From the NCBI GenBank assembly GCA_965208385.1, contig CBDBOO010000049.1:95524-159523 (forward strand): 64,000 nt of DNA, given 5' to 3'. The position numbers and the translations under genes were made by a program. Below the pieces are notes generated by a model. The model searched no databases. It was not told the DNA's origin and was given only the letters and a program-made list of their open reading frames with translations. Positions 1 to 8,536 of the stretch are shown here, piece after piece (positions within the stretch are counted from its first letter, which is position 1; each line of letters begins with the position of its first letter). This stretch comes from Endozoicomonas sp965208385. GTDB lineage: Bacteria; Pseudomonadota; Gammaproteobacteria; Pseudomonadales; Endozoicomonadaceae.

Positions 1-2
1 CT

Positions 3-1547
3 GAACTGGCGGGGCAGACGTATTACCATATCGATCCATTGAAAATCGATGCGGCGGCTATTACACCGATTATGTCCCATGCTTATGCCATGAGGCATCA
101 GGCATTGGCTGTAGAGGTTAACGCCGATGAAATCGTAGTGGCCTCTGCCCAGCCCTGGCACAAAGGATGGGAAGATAATCTCCGGCATGTTAATCGCAAG
201 GAAGTGCGCCGGGTGGTTGCCAATCCTGCCGATATCAGGCGCTATACAGTAGAGTTCTACCGTCTTGCTCAGTCCATTCTCGGTGCCAGTTCCAATAAAG
301 GTATTGAAGCCACTCATCTGAACAGTTTTGAGCAGATGCTTGAACTGGGCAATATGAAAGCTCCGGATGCCAACGACCAGCATATCGTCAATATTGTTGA
401 CTGGTTACTTCAGTATGCCTTTGAGCAGAGAGCCAGTGATATCCATATTGAACCAAGACGGGATCAGTGCAATCTCAGGTTCCGGATCGATGGTGTATTG
501 CACCTGATTTATCAGATGCCTGCCAAAGTAGCCGCCGCAGTCACCAGTCGGCTGAAAATTCTGGGTCGAATGAATGTGGCAGAAAAGCGCAAGCCACAGG
601 ATGGCCGCCTGAAAACCCGTAACCCTGACGGCAATGAAATAGAATTGCGTCTTTCCACGCTGCCCACCGCTTTTGGTGAAAAGCTGGTGATGCGGATTTT
701 TGATCCCGAGGTACTGGTGAAATCGTTCAGTGATCTGGGCTTTTCCAGAGAAGATGAACGGCGATGGCATGATATGTCGGGAAAGCCCAACGGAATCGTT
801 CTGGTAACCGGCCCTACAGGTTCCGGTAAAACAACCACACTCTATTCCACTTTAAAGATGCTGGCGACGGATCAGGTGAATGTCTGCACCATTGAAGATC
901 CCATTGAGATGGTTGAGGCCAGTTTCAACCAGATGCAGGTGCAGCATAATATTGATCTGACTTTTGCTTCTGGTCTGAGAGCTTTGTTAAGGCAGGATCC
1001 CGATATTATCATGGTGGGTGAAATACGTGATCTGGAAACGGCAGAAATGGCTATTCAGGCAGCCCTGACTGGCCATCTGGTGTTATCGACGCTGCATACT
1101 AACGATGCGCCTTCTGCCCTCACACGATTGCTGGAATTAGGCGTGCCACCCTATCTGATCAAGAACACAGTGCTCGGTGTTATGGCTCAGCGGTTAATCA
1201 GAACGCTCTGCCCAACCTGCAAAACTCACACTTCGCTGGATAAGCAGGGCTGGAAGGAACTCACCAAACCCTGGTCAGCACCTACTCCGGCTGAAATGTA
1301 TCAGCCTGCGGGCTGTCTTGATTGCAGGGACACTGGTTACAGAGGCAGGGCGGGACTTTATGAAATTCTGACCATGAGTGAGTCGTTGAAATCCTTACTG
1401 AGCGATACGCCTGATATTGTTCGGCTTCGTCGTCAGGGCATAAAGGAAGGAATGCACAGCCTTCGTCTGTCAGGTGCTCAAAAAGTGGCCAGTGGATTAA
1501 CGACCATTGAGGAAGTGCTCAGGGTAACGCCCGATCAGGAAGGCTAA
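3..1547 (+). CDS. GspE/PilB-family secretion or pilus ATPase (5' partial)
   Basis: Hexameric cytoplasmic ATPase of the type II secretion / type IV pilus assembly superfamily. The frame is open to the window edge and gives typical N-terminal domain sequence before the TTG at 39, so the gene begins outside the window. Visible are the Walker A motif GPTGSGKTTT (about residues 259-268 counted from 39), the Asp box region CTIEDPIE, Walker B with IIMVGEIRDLETAEMA, the His box LSTLHTNDAPSA, and a C-terminal zinc site with two CxxC pairs (CPTC, CLDC). The tetracysteine is usual in GspE/PilB and absent from PilT. No other pilus or secretion gene lies downstream, so the exact system cannot be named. 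Confidence 0.93.
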   Translation, partial: ELAGQTYYHIDPLKIDAAAITPIMSHAYAMRHQALAVEVNADEIVVASAQPWHKGWEDNLRHVNRKEVRRVVANPADIRRYTVEFYRLAQSILGASSNKGIEATHLNSFEQMLELGNMKAPDANDQHIVNIVDWLLQYAFEQRASDIHIEPRRDQCNLRFRIDGVLHLIYQMPAKVAAAVTSRLKILGRMNVAEKRKPQDGRLKTRNPDGNEIELRLSTLPTAFGEKLVMRIFDPEVLVKSFSDLGFSREDERRWHDMSGKPNGIVLVTGPTGSGKTTTLYSTLKMLATDQVNVCTIEDPIEMVEASFNQMQVQHNIDLTFASGLRALLRQDPDIIMVGEIRDLETAEMAIQAALTGHLVLSTLHTNDAPSALTRLLELGVPPYLIKNTVLGVMAQRLIRTLCPTCKTHTSLDKQGWKELTKPWSAPTPAEMYQPAGCLDCRDTGYRGRAGLYEILTMSESLKSLLSDTPDIVRLRRQGIKEGMHSLRLSGAQKVASGLTTIEEVLRVTPDQEG

Positions 1548-1606
1548 TTATAGAGTCCGGAAAGCCGATAAATCTTTCAGGTTTATCCAAGAGTTCCGGG
1601 CTTATC

Positions 1607-2443
1607 ATGAAATCCTTATTCCTTGTTTTATTATGTTCAGTGGCCACACTGGTAATGGCATCCCCTACCGATATCACTTCCGTTAGCAAGACAATGGAGC
1701 AGGAAAAGTACCTGCTCGAAGCGCGTCAGCTGTTTGAAAAAAAACAGTATAAAAATGCTGAAAAGTGGTTGCTTAAAGCCAGATATTTACCCTTATCCTT
1801 GCCTGCTGATTATTACTTTATGGCTGGCGCTATTGCCGCAGGTGAAAAAAAGACCCAAAAAGCCATAAGCAGTTTGGGTGTCTATCTGAATATGACAGGA
1901 AGACAGGGTCGGTATTATCAACAGGCGTTAAACCTTATATCGGGGATCGAAGGTGCCGCGGCATCGGGTCGACTTAAAGGCGGAAAAAAAAGCCATTCAC
2001 CGATCATTGAATACTTCCCCACCCAGGTAACGGATTCATTTGTTGAACAGATGAGTGCCAGCCTGCCGGAAAAAGACCAGAGTAGATCTATCCAGACTTA
2101 TCTGAACAGCCTGTTAAAAGTGAATGCCGTATATGAAAAAGGTATTGAGAAAGCGAGCCCTTCATTGCTTTTTCGGATTCAAGCTGGCAGGGATGGAAAG
2201 TTGATAGTGACCCGTAGCGAGCAGAGATCCGGAAGGGCTTTGATTGGCAAGCGGAGTTTGTCGGTTTATGGAATGAGCCGTCAGTTAAAGTCAGACTGCT
2301 CATGGCAGGAGCAGTTATGCTGGGTGTTGTTTCCAGAGGGTCAACCAAACAATGAGCGTTGGCTGGAAATCAGCTATGCACCGCAGGCGGTGACAGAGCT
2401 AGTGAATGGTATGAGCCTTCTGATCCGAAAAATGCAGCAGTAA
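1607..2443 (+). CDS. Exported hypothetical protein with TPR-like N-terminal half
   Basis: 278 aa. The first 19 residues form a clear Sec signal peptide (MKSLFLVLLCSVATLVMAS). Residues about 30-110 are helical, with a repeat-like pattern (ARQLFEKKQYKNAEKWLLKA and following) that resembles tetratricopeptide units. The C-terminal half is not recognised. It follows the secretion ATPase by 59 bp on the same strand and may be co-transcribed, so a periplasmic role in the same machine is possible but not shown. The stop codon lies at the apparent edge of the IS66 element, so the C-terminus could be altered by that insertion. Confidence 0.6.
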   Translation: MKSLFLVLLCSVATLVMASPTDITSVSKTMEQEKYLLEARQLFEKKQYKNAEKWLLKARYLPLSLPADYYFMAGAIAAGEKKTQKAISSLGVYLNMTGRQGRYYQQALNLISGIEGAAASGRLKGGKKSHSPIIEYFPTQVTDSFVEQMSASLPEKDQSRSIQTYLNSLLKVNAVYEKGIEKASPSLLFRIQAGRDGKLIVTRSEQRSGRALIGKRSLSVYGMSRQLKSDCSWQEQLCWVLFPEGQPNNERWLEISYAPQAVTELVNGMSLLIRKMQQ

Positions 2444-2453
2444 ATTGCCTGTG

Positions 2454-2756
2454 CTACAGGTTACTTTGGGTCGTATCGAGAAAATCCTTCATGGTCTCCA
2501 GTGCTGCGACTCTGTCTGACAACAAGCAGGATAAGACGTCCAGATATTTCTGGTGACTACTGGCGACAACTTTGCTCGTATCGTCCATGACAAAAGAAAG
2601 CCCTATTGAAGTCCAGTGGGTGCGATAACCAAATGCCTTTAAACCGGCCAGTTCCCTCAGCAGAATTGAAGGGTAAAGCTGACCTTCTCGCCAGAAGAGT
2701 TCCGGAGTCCTGTCTACCAGTTCTGAAGGTGTTACAATATCGTAACTATTCAGCAC
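2454..2756 (-). CDS. Small protein translationally coupled to IS66 transposase
   Basis: 100 aa, GTG start at 2756. It overlaps the 3' end of the transposase gene by 11 bp, so translation is probably coupled. No recognised domain; the sequence looks globular and soluble (two tryptophans, no membrane segment). Because it lies inside the apparent element it may be an IS accessory or passenger gene. An alternative is that the frame is a chance extension, but the overlap argues against this. Confidence 0.5.
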   Translation of the reverse strand: MLNSYDIVTPSELVDRTPELFWREGQLYPSILLRELAGLKAFGYRTHWTSIGLSFVMDDTSKVVASSHQKYLDVLSCLLSDRVAALETMKDFLDTTQSNL

Positions 2757-4260
2757 CCAGCAAAGGACGGTTGTCGTAATTCTTTAGGGCTATAAGCAGG
2801 GCTTCGAAAGTATTCTGACCCTGCTTTCTCGCCGATGAAATATAACTTCGTACTCGACAATAGTATTTGGCTCCTTTTTTGCTCCTGAAGCAGCCCGATA
2901 TTTTCTGTTTCACCTTGCCATTTCTGACATCTTGCTCACTGCCGTTATTGTCGAAGGGAATGTCGAAATTGGTCATAAATCTTAAGGTTTCTTCCTTGAA
3001 ATTTACCAATCGCCTGAAGAGATTAAAAGCCTTGGTATTTTTTGTTTTATTGAGACCGAGTCGCTGTCGTCTACGCTCCATGTACTCTGCCTCCTTGCTT
3101 TGCGCTAATTTGGCAGTTCGATCGAAAAGAGAATCAATGCGCTGACGGATACTTTCTGGCATGGCATTCATTCCAATCTTCCTGAAACCTTTACTTAGGT
3201 GCCAGGCTAGTCTCAGCAGGCGCTGAAGACGTGCTGCAAGATGATTGCAATCTCTGTCTACAACTCCCTGTAGTTCTCTCAGGTGATGTGCATTGCAGAG
3301 CACATGAAAAGCAGCGTAACGAAAGTAAGCCTTGTAATGGTCGTGTACCAATCTTCCGGCAAACACCAGAAGAACACCCATTTCCTCTATGGCCGAGTGT
3401 CCTTTACTGGGGTCGATATGATACAGCGTCCACAAGTCAGTGCGCATAACATGCATCCACCATAACGAACCCGCCACTCTCATGCCTGTTTCATCGGCAC
3501 CTGCGATAGGCGCTTCCTTCAATGCATCGGCAATGGCTTGCTCCGTAGAGGCTAAATTTTCATAGGCATTTTCCTGAAACGCACAGATTGAGCCGGGACT
3601 CACTTCCAGACCGAAAATATCCATGAAAAACTGCGATATGCGCTTATACGGTACAAGCTGGTACTGATAAAGGTACACGGCCAGAGATTGGGTGATTGGT
3701 CCGTACTGTACGTGTGAATCTACGCCTTCAGGGAAACGTGCTTTGTTCGTGTGACCACAGCTGCACTCTTTAACTTCTGCAACATGAGTTGTGACTTCGA
3801 AAGCACCAAAGCGACCAGGTTCAAATACCTGTCGTTCTATCAACTCAGAGGCTTTGCCAGAGCATAATGACCGCTGGCAGACTGCACAATCTATTACCGG
3901 GTGATAATGAGTACGATCGGGTTCTGCAACTTGCTTAAGGGTTGTACCCTTATGACCTTTTTGTCCACCGGGCTTACGACCAGACCGTTGCCGTAGACTT
4001 TTAGGGTTGGGCTTATCACTTTGGTCTTCTTCATCAGCAGAGGGATCAGTAGAATTTGGATCTTTGGCAGTTGCTTTGGCATAGCCATCAGTGGATGGTG
4101 GCTTACTGCTGTTTTTGCTGTTTGTTTTAAGCCTGCTTGCCAGCTCTTCGTTTTCCTCTTCCAGCTTCGTGATTTGCTTTTGCATCCCAACAGCTTGCTC
4201 CTTCTGCTCACCGATAATGGCAAGCAACACGACAGTGGTCTGTATGTCTGATGCAATCAT
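2746..4260 (-). CDS. tnpC: IS66-family transposase (TnpC)
   Basis: 504 aa DDE transposase. It starts with a coiled-coil leader (residues about 20-45, KQITKLEEENEELASRL) followed by the IS66 signature NSSKPPSTDG and a basic, glycine-rich linker RSGRKPGGQKGHKG. A zinc-finger-like segment follows (CAVC, later CSCG). The catalytic core includes IAGADETGMRV, the segment HDHYKAYFRY, and the C-terminal NNGSEQDVRNGKVKQKISGC typical of the last acidic motif. Length is normal for the family and no frameshift is seen, so it appears intact. Confidence 0.93.
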   Translation of the reverse strand: MIASDIQTTVVLLAIIGEQKEQAVGMQKQITKLEEENEELASRLKTNSKNSSKPPSTDGYAKATAKDPNSTDPSADEEDQSDKPNPKSLRQRSGRKPGGQKGHKGTTLKQVAEPDRTHYHPVIDCAVCQRSLCSGKASELIERQVFEPGRFGAFEVTTHVAEVKECSCGHTNKARFPEGVDSHVQYGPITQSLAVYLYQYQLVPYKRISQFFMDIFGLEVSPGSICAFQENAYENLASTEQAIADALKEAPIAGADETGMRVAGSLWWMHVMRTDLWTLYHIDPSKGHSAIEEMGVLLVFAGRLVHDHYKAYFRYAAFHVLCNAHHLRELQGVVDRDCNHLAARLQRLLRLAWHLSKGFRKIGMNAMPESIRQRIDSLFDRTAKLAQSKEAEYMERRRQRLGLNKTKNTKAFNLFRRLVNFKEETLRFMTNFDIPFDNNGSEQDVRNGKVKQKISGCFRSKKGAKYYCRVRSYISSARKQGQNTFEALLIALKNYDNRPLLGAE

Positions 4261-4346
4261 GATTCAGGACTGGGTGAAGATAAGGATTTATTACAAAATG
4301 GCACAAAACCCTGAAAAATCCAGTCTATTTTGGGAGGGCTGAATAG

Positions 4347-4604
4347 TTACACAATATCACTGTCTTCCAGAAGCGGCAGTGCCAACTCAAACTGACTGGC
4401 TCCATGAACGCCTCCGAGAATAAATGCATCGTTTAACATCGGACTCCATTTAAGATCGCAGAGTATTCCGCCCCTATCCAATACCTTGTTCTGGGCCTCA
4501 CCACTATGCTGACGATTGAGAACTCTCTTTTTTGCGGCCTGTCTGGCCAACTCTGTGGGTAATCCGGGCTCGGCACCATGGACGGAAACGTAGCCAAAGT
4601 TACT
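4347..4604 (-). pseudogene. Broken host gene, piece 3 of 3 (C-terminal part)
   Basis: About 85 codons, from SNFGYVSVHGAEPG to LPLLEDSDIV. When the tandem IS110 pair is removed, this piece joins piece 2 in frame across the shared heptamer AGTTACT (4598-4604 and 8141-8147), giving the restored segment DEHLTSNFGYVSV. Function unknown; no family recognised. The stop codon lies at the apparent IS66 border, so the native C-terminus may be slightly different or lost. The reading frame extends artificially to 4637 because of IS110 sequence. Confidence 0.65.
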
Positions 4605-4689
4605 GGTGAGCGCCCCAACCCGCACGCGGCTTAACATCTACGAGTAACTTTTTCCCGTCAGAGCCTAATATTTTCTATGATATTAGGGA

Positions 4690-4859
4690 AGATATATCCG
4701 GTCCAGAGACCGTAAAGACACTGGTGCCTTTTGCCCGTTCGTGAGCGTGGTCCGGAAGCTGGCGACTTCATCATTGATGACGCATCAAGCGATCTCGTTC
4801 GGAAGAATGCAAATTCTCGACAGCTCCATACCCGGATATACCTTCACCCAGAAGTATAG
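4690..4859 (+). ncRNA. Candidate IS110 bridge RNA, copy 1
   Basis: IS110 recombinases are guided by a bridge RNA from the non-coding end of the element (established for IS621). Here the left-end region upstream of the transposase is conserved with the same region of copy 2. A stem CCGGTCC (4698-4704) with GGTCCGG (4749-4755), one mismatch, encloses a loop. In copy 2 the same stem is CTGGACC/GGTTCAG, so one C-G pair is replaced by T-A. A second conserved block (GATGACGC... GCGATCTCGTT, about 4778-4801) could form the other loop. Boundaries and the assignment of loops to target or donor are inference. Confidence 0.45.
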
Positions 4860-6269
4860 GTGAAAGTCATGTCTCGTCGAACCCAATCAAACAGTTGTCG
4901 TTCAATTCGCATGCAAAAACGCATTGCAGGACATCTTGAGAAGATTAATCTTTTTGCTGCCGGTATTGATATTGGATCTGCATCTCACTTTGTCGCTGTA
5001 CCTGAAGAGTTGGATGACCAGGCTGTACGCGAATTTTCCTGTTTCACTGCCGATCTTGAAGCGATGGCTGAGTGGCTGGTCAAGTTGGGCATTACAACCG
5101 TGGTAATGGAATCAACAGGTGTGTACTGGATTCCTGGTTTTGAAATTCTCGAGTCCTACGGGCTTGATGTAAAGCTGGTGAACGCACGACATGTGAAGAA
5201 TGTTGCTGGCCGAAAATCCGACGTGCTGGACTGTCAGTGGCTCTTGCAGCTTCATACTTATGGATTGCTTGAAGGGGCTTTCAGACCGGATGAACAGGTG
5301 TGTTCTCTTCGTGCTTACATGCGCCAGCGTGAAAACCTAGTTCACTATCGTGCTTCACATATCCAGCATATGCAAAAAGCGCTGAGGCAGATGAACTTAC
5401 TACTGGATAATGTGGTGGCAGACATTACCGGTAAAACAGGTATGACTATCATCCGTTCAATCCTTACAGGACAGCGAGATCCCAAGGAACTGGCAAAGCA
5501 TCGGGATGGGCACTGCAGAAAATCAGAAGAGGAAATAGCAAAATCCTTGAAAGGCCACTATCGTCTTGAACATCTTTTTTCTCTGCAGCAGGCGGTTGAG
5601 CTTTACGACACATACAGTGAAAAGATCCATGCCTGCGATGGCGTGCTCTAGCAGCAATTAAAAAAATTTGACAGTAAAGCAGAGTCACCTTCAAACGAGT
5701 CATCAGACACTGACAAACCTATCAAAAAACGGAAGTCTCGCAGTGCTCCCGATTTTGATGTCCGGTCACAGCTTAGCCGAGTAGCAGGTGTAGACCTGAC
5801 GAAAATTGACGGGATTGAAGAAGCTACAGCGCTAAAAATTCTGTCAGAGATTGGGTTAGACATGGGACGTTGGCCGTCTGCAAAACATTTTGCATCCTGG
5901 CTTGGGCTTTGTCCCGGAACAAAAATATCCGGAGGTAAAGTTCTGAATCGAAAAACCAAGCGTATTCCCAGTGCAGCGGCAACGGCCTTCCGGATGGCTG
6001 CATTTACCCTGATGAACTCAAAGAGTGCTCTGGGAGCCTATTGTCGGAGAATGAGAAGCAAAATGGGGTCTCCAAAGGCAATTACCGCGACAGCACATAA
6101 GCTGGCGAGGCTGGTTTACAGTATGCTCAAGCATGGCAGCAAATATGTCGATGAGGGTCAGGATTACTATGAACGTCAACATCAGGATAGGGTGATGAGG
6201 AATCTGCAGCGAAAAGCGAAAGACATGGGCTTCGTGCTAGTGCCAGCAGGTATTGCCACCGAAAGCTAG
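4860..6269 (+). pseudogene. IS110 transposase, copy 1, interrupted by TAG
   Basis: DEDD-type transposase with the RuvC-like N-terminal domain (AAGIDIGSASH, MESTGVYW, DVLDCQW) and the C-terminal Transposase_20 domain (KIDGIEEATALKIL, ASWLGLCPG). The frame is open from 4860 to 5648, is stopped by TAG at 5649-5651, then stays open in the same frame to 6269. Copy 2 has a sense codon at this place in the aligned RALASQLKQFD segment. This is therefore a simple nonsense mutation, about 470 codons in all. Without read-through the catalytic Ser domain is lost. Confidence 0.88.
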
Positions 6270-6389
6270 CACTGTGAAAACCGGCTAGCATCGGGAAGTT
6301 ACTCAGAAGCACTCCGGCCCGCTCCGCGGTCACACATCTACAAGTAACTCCTTCCCAAAAATTAAATTCATTCTATGATCATATGAGAG

Positions 6390-6560
6390 CATGTCTGGAC
6401 CAGAAACCGTTTGCACACTGGTGTTTTTTACCCGATCAAAAGCATGGTTCAGGAGTTGACGACCCCATCACTGATGACGCTTGGCGATCTCGTTTGTAAG
6501 ACTGTATATCGTCGACAGCCCTATTTCCGGATATGCCTTTGACCGAATTTTGAGGGTATT
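6390..6560 (+). ncRNA. Candidate IS110 bridge RNA, copy 2
   Basis: Counterpart of the left-end RNA of copy 1. The stem CTGGACC (6395-6401) pairs fully with GGTTCAG (6446-6452), allowing one G-U pair. Conserved blocks shared with copy 1 include ACTGGTG (6417-6423), TGATGACGC (6473-6481) and GGCGATCTCGTT (6483-6494). The segments between these blocks differ between the copies, as expected if guide loops vary. A bridge RNA in this position is known for the family; its presence here is inferred from conservation and pairing only. Confidence 0.45.
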
Positions 6561-8112
6561 ATGAAAAGTAAGTTAAAAATTGAGACTGCTTCTCCCAAAG
6601 CTCAAAAACGAATTGATGGGCATTTAGAAACCATTAACCTGTATGCGGCTGGTATTGATATTGGTTCGGAGACGCACTACGTAGCTATTCCGCAAGAGTT
6701 AGATGATCAGCCTGTTCGGTCGTTTCCTTGTTTTACCGCTGACCTTGAAAACATGGCGCAATGGTTAATAAATGCAGGCATCACTACGGTTGCGATGGAA
6801 TCGACAGGGATTTACTGGATACCCGCTTTTGAAATTCTTGAATCCCATGGTCTCGAAGTTCGTCTTGTGAATGCGCGCTACGTTAAAAACGTCGCTGGAC
6901 GTAAAACTGACGTTGAGGATTGTCAGTGGATTCAGCAGCTTCACACTTATGGATTGCTCAATACCGCTTTTCGCCCGGATGAGGAGGTTTGCGCATTAAG
7001 AGCTTATACCATTTCCGAATTCTAATTATGCTATTGCGCTGCCTTTTCAGACTCAGATCCTGCGTTGGAGTTCCTCGCCATAGCTACGGCTATGACTCGT
7101 CACTCCGCCTTGTCTCTGAGTCTGAAAAGCCATGCTCATAACGCATATTAGAAACCGGCAATGGTATTACATGAGGCAACGTGACAATCTCGTAGCAAAC
7201 CGTGCGTCGCATATACAGCATATGCAAAAAGCTCTAAGACAGATGAACCTGTTGCTGGATAATGTCGTTACCGATATCACGGGAAAAACCGGATTGACGA
7301 TCATTCGGTGTATTGTTGAAGGGGAGCGAGATCCACTTCAATTGGCGAAACATCGTGATCCGCATTGCAAAAAGACAGAACAGCAAATTGCCAGGTCTCT
7401 AAAAGGACACTACTGGGCTGAGCATCTGTTTGCCCTACAGCAATCGGTTGAACTTTATGACGTTTATGATGAAAAGATCAGCGCCTGCGACAGGGCTTTA
7501 GCGAGCCAGCTGAAACAATTTGATAGCAAGGCTGATGATTCTGACAACATGCCTGATAAACCGGTTAAAAAACGTAAATCGTCCAGTTCTCCTGACTTTG
7601 ACGTTCGTTCTGAGCTCTATCGGGTAACGGGTGTTGACCTGACAGCTATTGATGGTATTGATGAAAATACGGCTCTGAAAATACTATCGGAAACAGGAAC
7701 TGATATGAATCGATGGCCCACAGCCAAACATTTTGCTTCGTGGCTTGGTTTGAGTCCTGAAAACAAAATATCCGGTGATAAAATTCTAAGCTGTAAAACC
7801 AAACGGATACCCAACCGGGCATCAAAAGCTTTGAGGATGGCAGCATACTCTCTGACGAATTCAAAAAGTGCGCTTGGTGGTTACTATCGAAGAATGCGCA
7901 GTCGCTTGGGAGCCCCGAAAGCGATCACCGCAACCGCACATAAATTAGCCCGATTCATATACAGCATGCTGAAAAACAAGACGGAATATATTGACCTTGG
8001 GCAGGATCATCATGAGCAAGAATATAAAGCCAGAGTCTTAACTAATTTGAAAAAAAAGGCGAAAGATATGGGCTACCTCCTGATACCTGAAGAGCAGACC
8101 GCGATGGCTTAA
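6561..8112 (+). pseudogene. IS110 transposase, copy 2, split by a MITE
   Basis: The N-terminal part (6561-7006) carries AAGIDIGSETH, MESTGIYW and DVEDCQW, the catalytic acidic residues of the RuvC-like fold. The reading frame runs into the MITE and stops at 7023. It resumes after 7167 (YMRQRDNLVANRASHIQHMQ) and runs to 8112 with the Transposase_20 part (AIDGIDENTALKIL, ASWLGLSPE). Removing 7007-7169 restores a continuous frame of about 462 codons that aligns with copy 1. Both tandem transposases are thus inactive. Confidence 0.9.
7007..7166. mobile_element. 160-bp MITE with IS630-type ends
   Basis: Starts TACCATTTCCG and ends with the inverse (CCGGCAATGGTA), imperfect terminal repeats of about 24 bp, flanked by a 3-bp TTA duplication (7004-7006, 7167-7169). 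It contains a second inner inverted repeat (GCCTTTTCAGACTCAGA near 7041 and its complement near 7115-7131), so the whole element can fold into one hairpin. No ORF. The first 11 bp are identical to the left end of the IS630 at 8474, which is the likely source of the transposase that moved it. Confidence 0.85.
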
Positions 8113-8140
8113 CCCTGTGCGGACTGGTGAGTTCAGAGGG

Positions 8141-8473
8141 AGTTACTTGTAAGGTGTTCATCCAGACGGATGTCGCCTTTTCCCAGCAATAGAAGTCCAA
8201 GAATGTTATCCCGTGACGCCTGGTACATGTGCCAGGCCTTGTCGGTTTCAATTTTTCGGCCGTCAGATTGATACCAGGCAGGAGTGTGTTGTGTTTCATA
8301 CTCCTTGAAACAGCTTTTCAATTCAGCCTGGTAATCCGACTTAGTGTTTTCTTGTATGATTGTTCTGCCTTCAACAGCGGGTGCCGATTGGGTGCCTAAG
8401 CGGGCAGCAATGGCCAATCGCTGCCACCGTTGAATAATTCGGGAGGAGTAATTTCTGGTGGTGCGTTCGGTAA
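8141..8473 (-). pseudogene. Broken host gene, piece 2 of 3 (middle part)
   Basis: About 110 codons (TERTTRNYSSRIIQRWQRLA to RLDEHLT). On the high side it begins exactly at the IS630 target duplication TAA (8471-8473). Removal of the IS630 joins it in frame with piece 1 (NSSGQPL then TERTTRN). On the low side it ends in the AGTTACT heptamer where IS110 inserted. Predicted soluble, charged, rich in tryptophan and tyrosine. No family recognised. Confidence 0.65.
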
Positions 8474-8536
8474 TACCATTTCCGTTTTCTAACTACGATA
8501 ATACAGCCCATTCACGGGAGCATAGGCTGGTTACCC

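Larger units (their letters stand above)
2440..4350 (-). mobile_element. IS66-family element (ends approximate)
   Basis: The element contains a full-length IS66-type transposase and a small coupled ORF, and no tnpA or tnpB. This fits the single-transposase ISBst12-like branch. Both proposed ends begin with GTAA when read inward, as IS66 termini often do. I see no convincing longer inverted repeat and no 8-bp target duplication, so the borders are approximate. Both neighbouring reading frames stop within these end bases. Confidence 0.6.
4605..6303 (+). mobile_element. IS110-family element, copy 1 (tandem)
   Basis: 1,699 bp unit lying between two copies of the heptamer AGTTACT. The 255-bp left end is non-coding and conserved with copy 2, followed by the transposase gene and a short right end. 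Copy 2 follows directly at 6304, so the pair is a head-to-tail tandem. No ordinary terminal inverted repeat is present. A subterminal GAGTAACT near the left end (about 4640) mirrors the AGTTACT at the right end. Confidence 0.8.
6304..8147 (+). mobile_element. IS110-family element, copy 2 (tandem, carries a MITE)
   Basis: Second head-to-tail unit. Its left end (6304-6560) aligns with the left end of copy 1, and its right end closes with AGTTACT (8141-8147). Without the 163 bp added by the MITE and its duplication it is 1,681 bp, close to copy 1 (1,699 bp). The two copies are clearly diverged in sequence throughout, so this is not a recent duplication of one copy. The pair has probably arisen by insertion of one element at the end of the other. 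Confidence 0.8.

Noticed and set aside
405..838. Minus-strand open frames opposite the secretion ATPase
   Set aside because: They mirror the coding frame of a strongly conserved gene and have no motif or ribosome binding site.
2440..4350. Exact IS66 borders with target duplication
   Set aside because: Flanks 2432-2439 and 4351-4358 do not match, and only GTAA is shared by the ends.
5649..5651. TAG as a recoded or read-through codon in IS110 copy 1
   Set aside because: No supporting structure after it, and copy 2 has a sense codon; a plain nonsense mutation is simpler.
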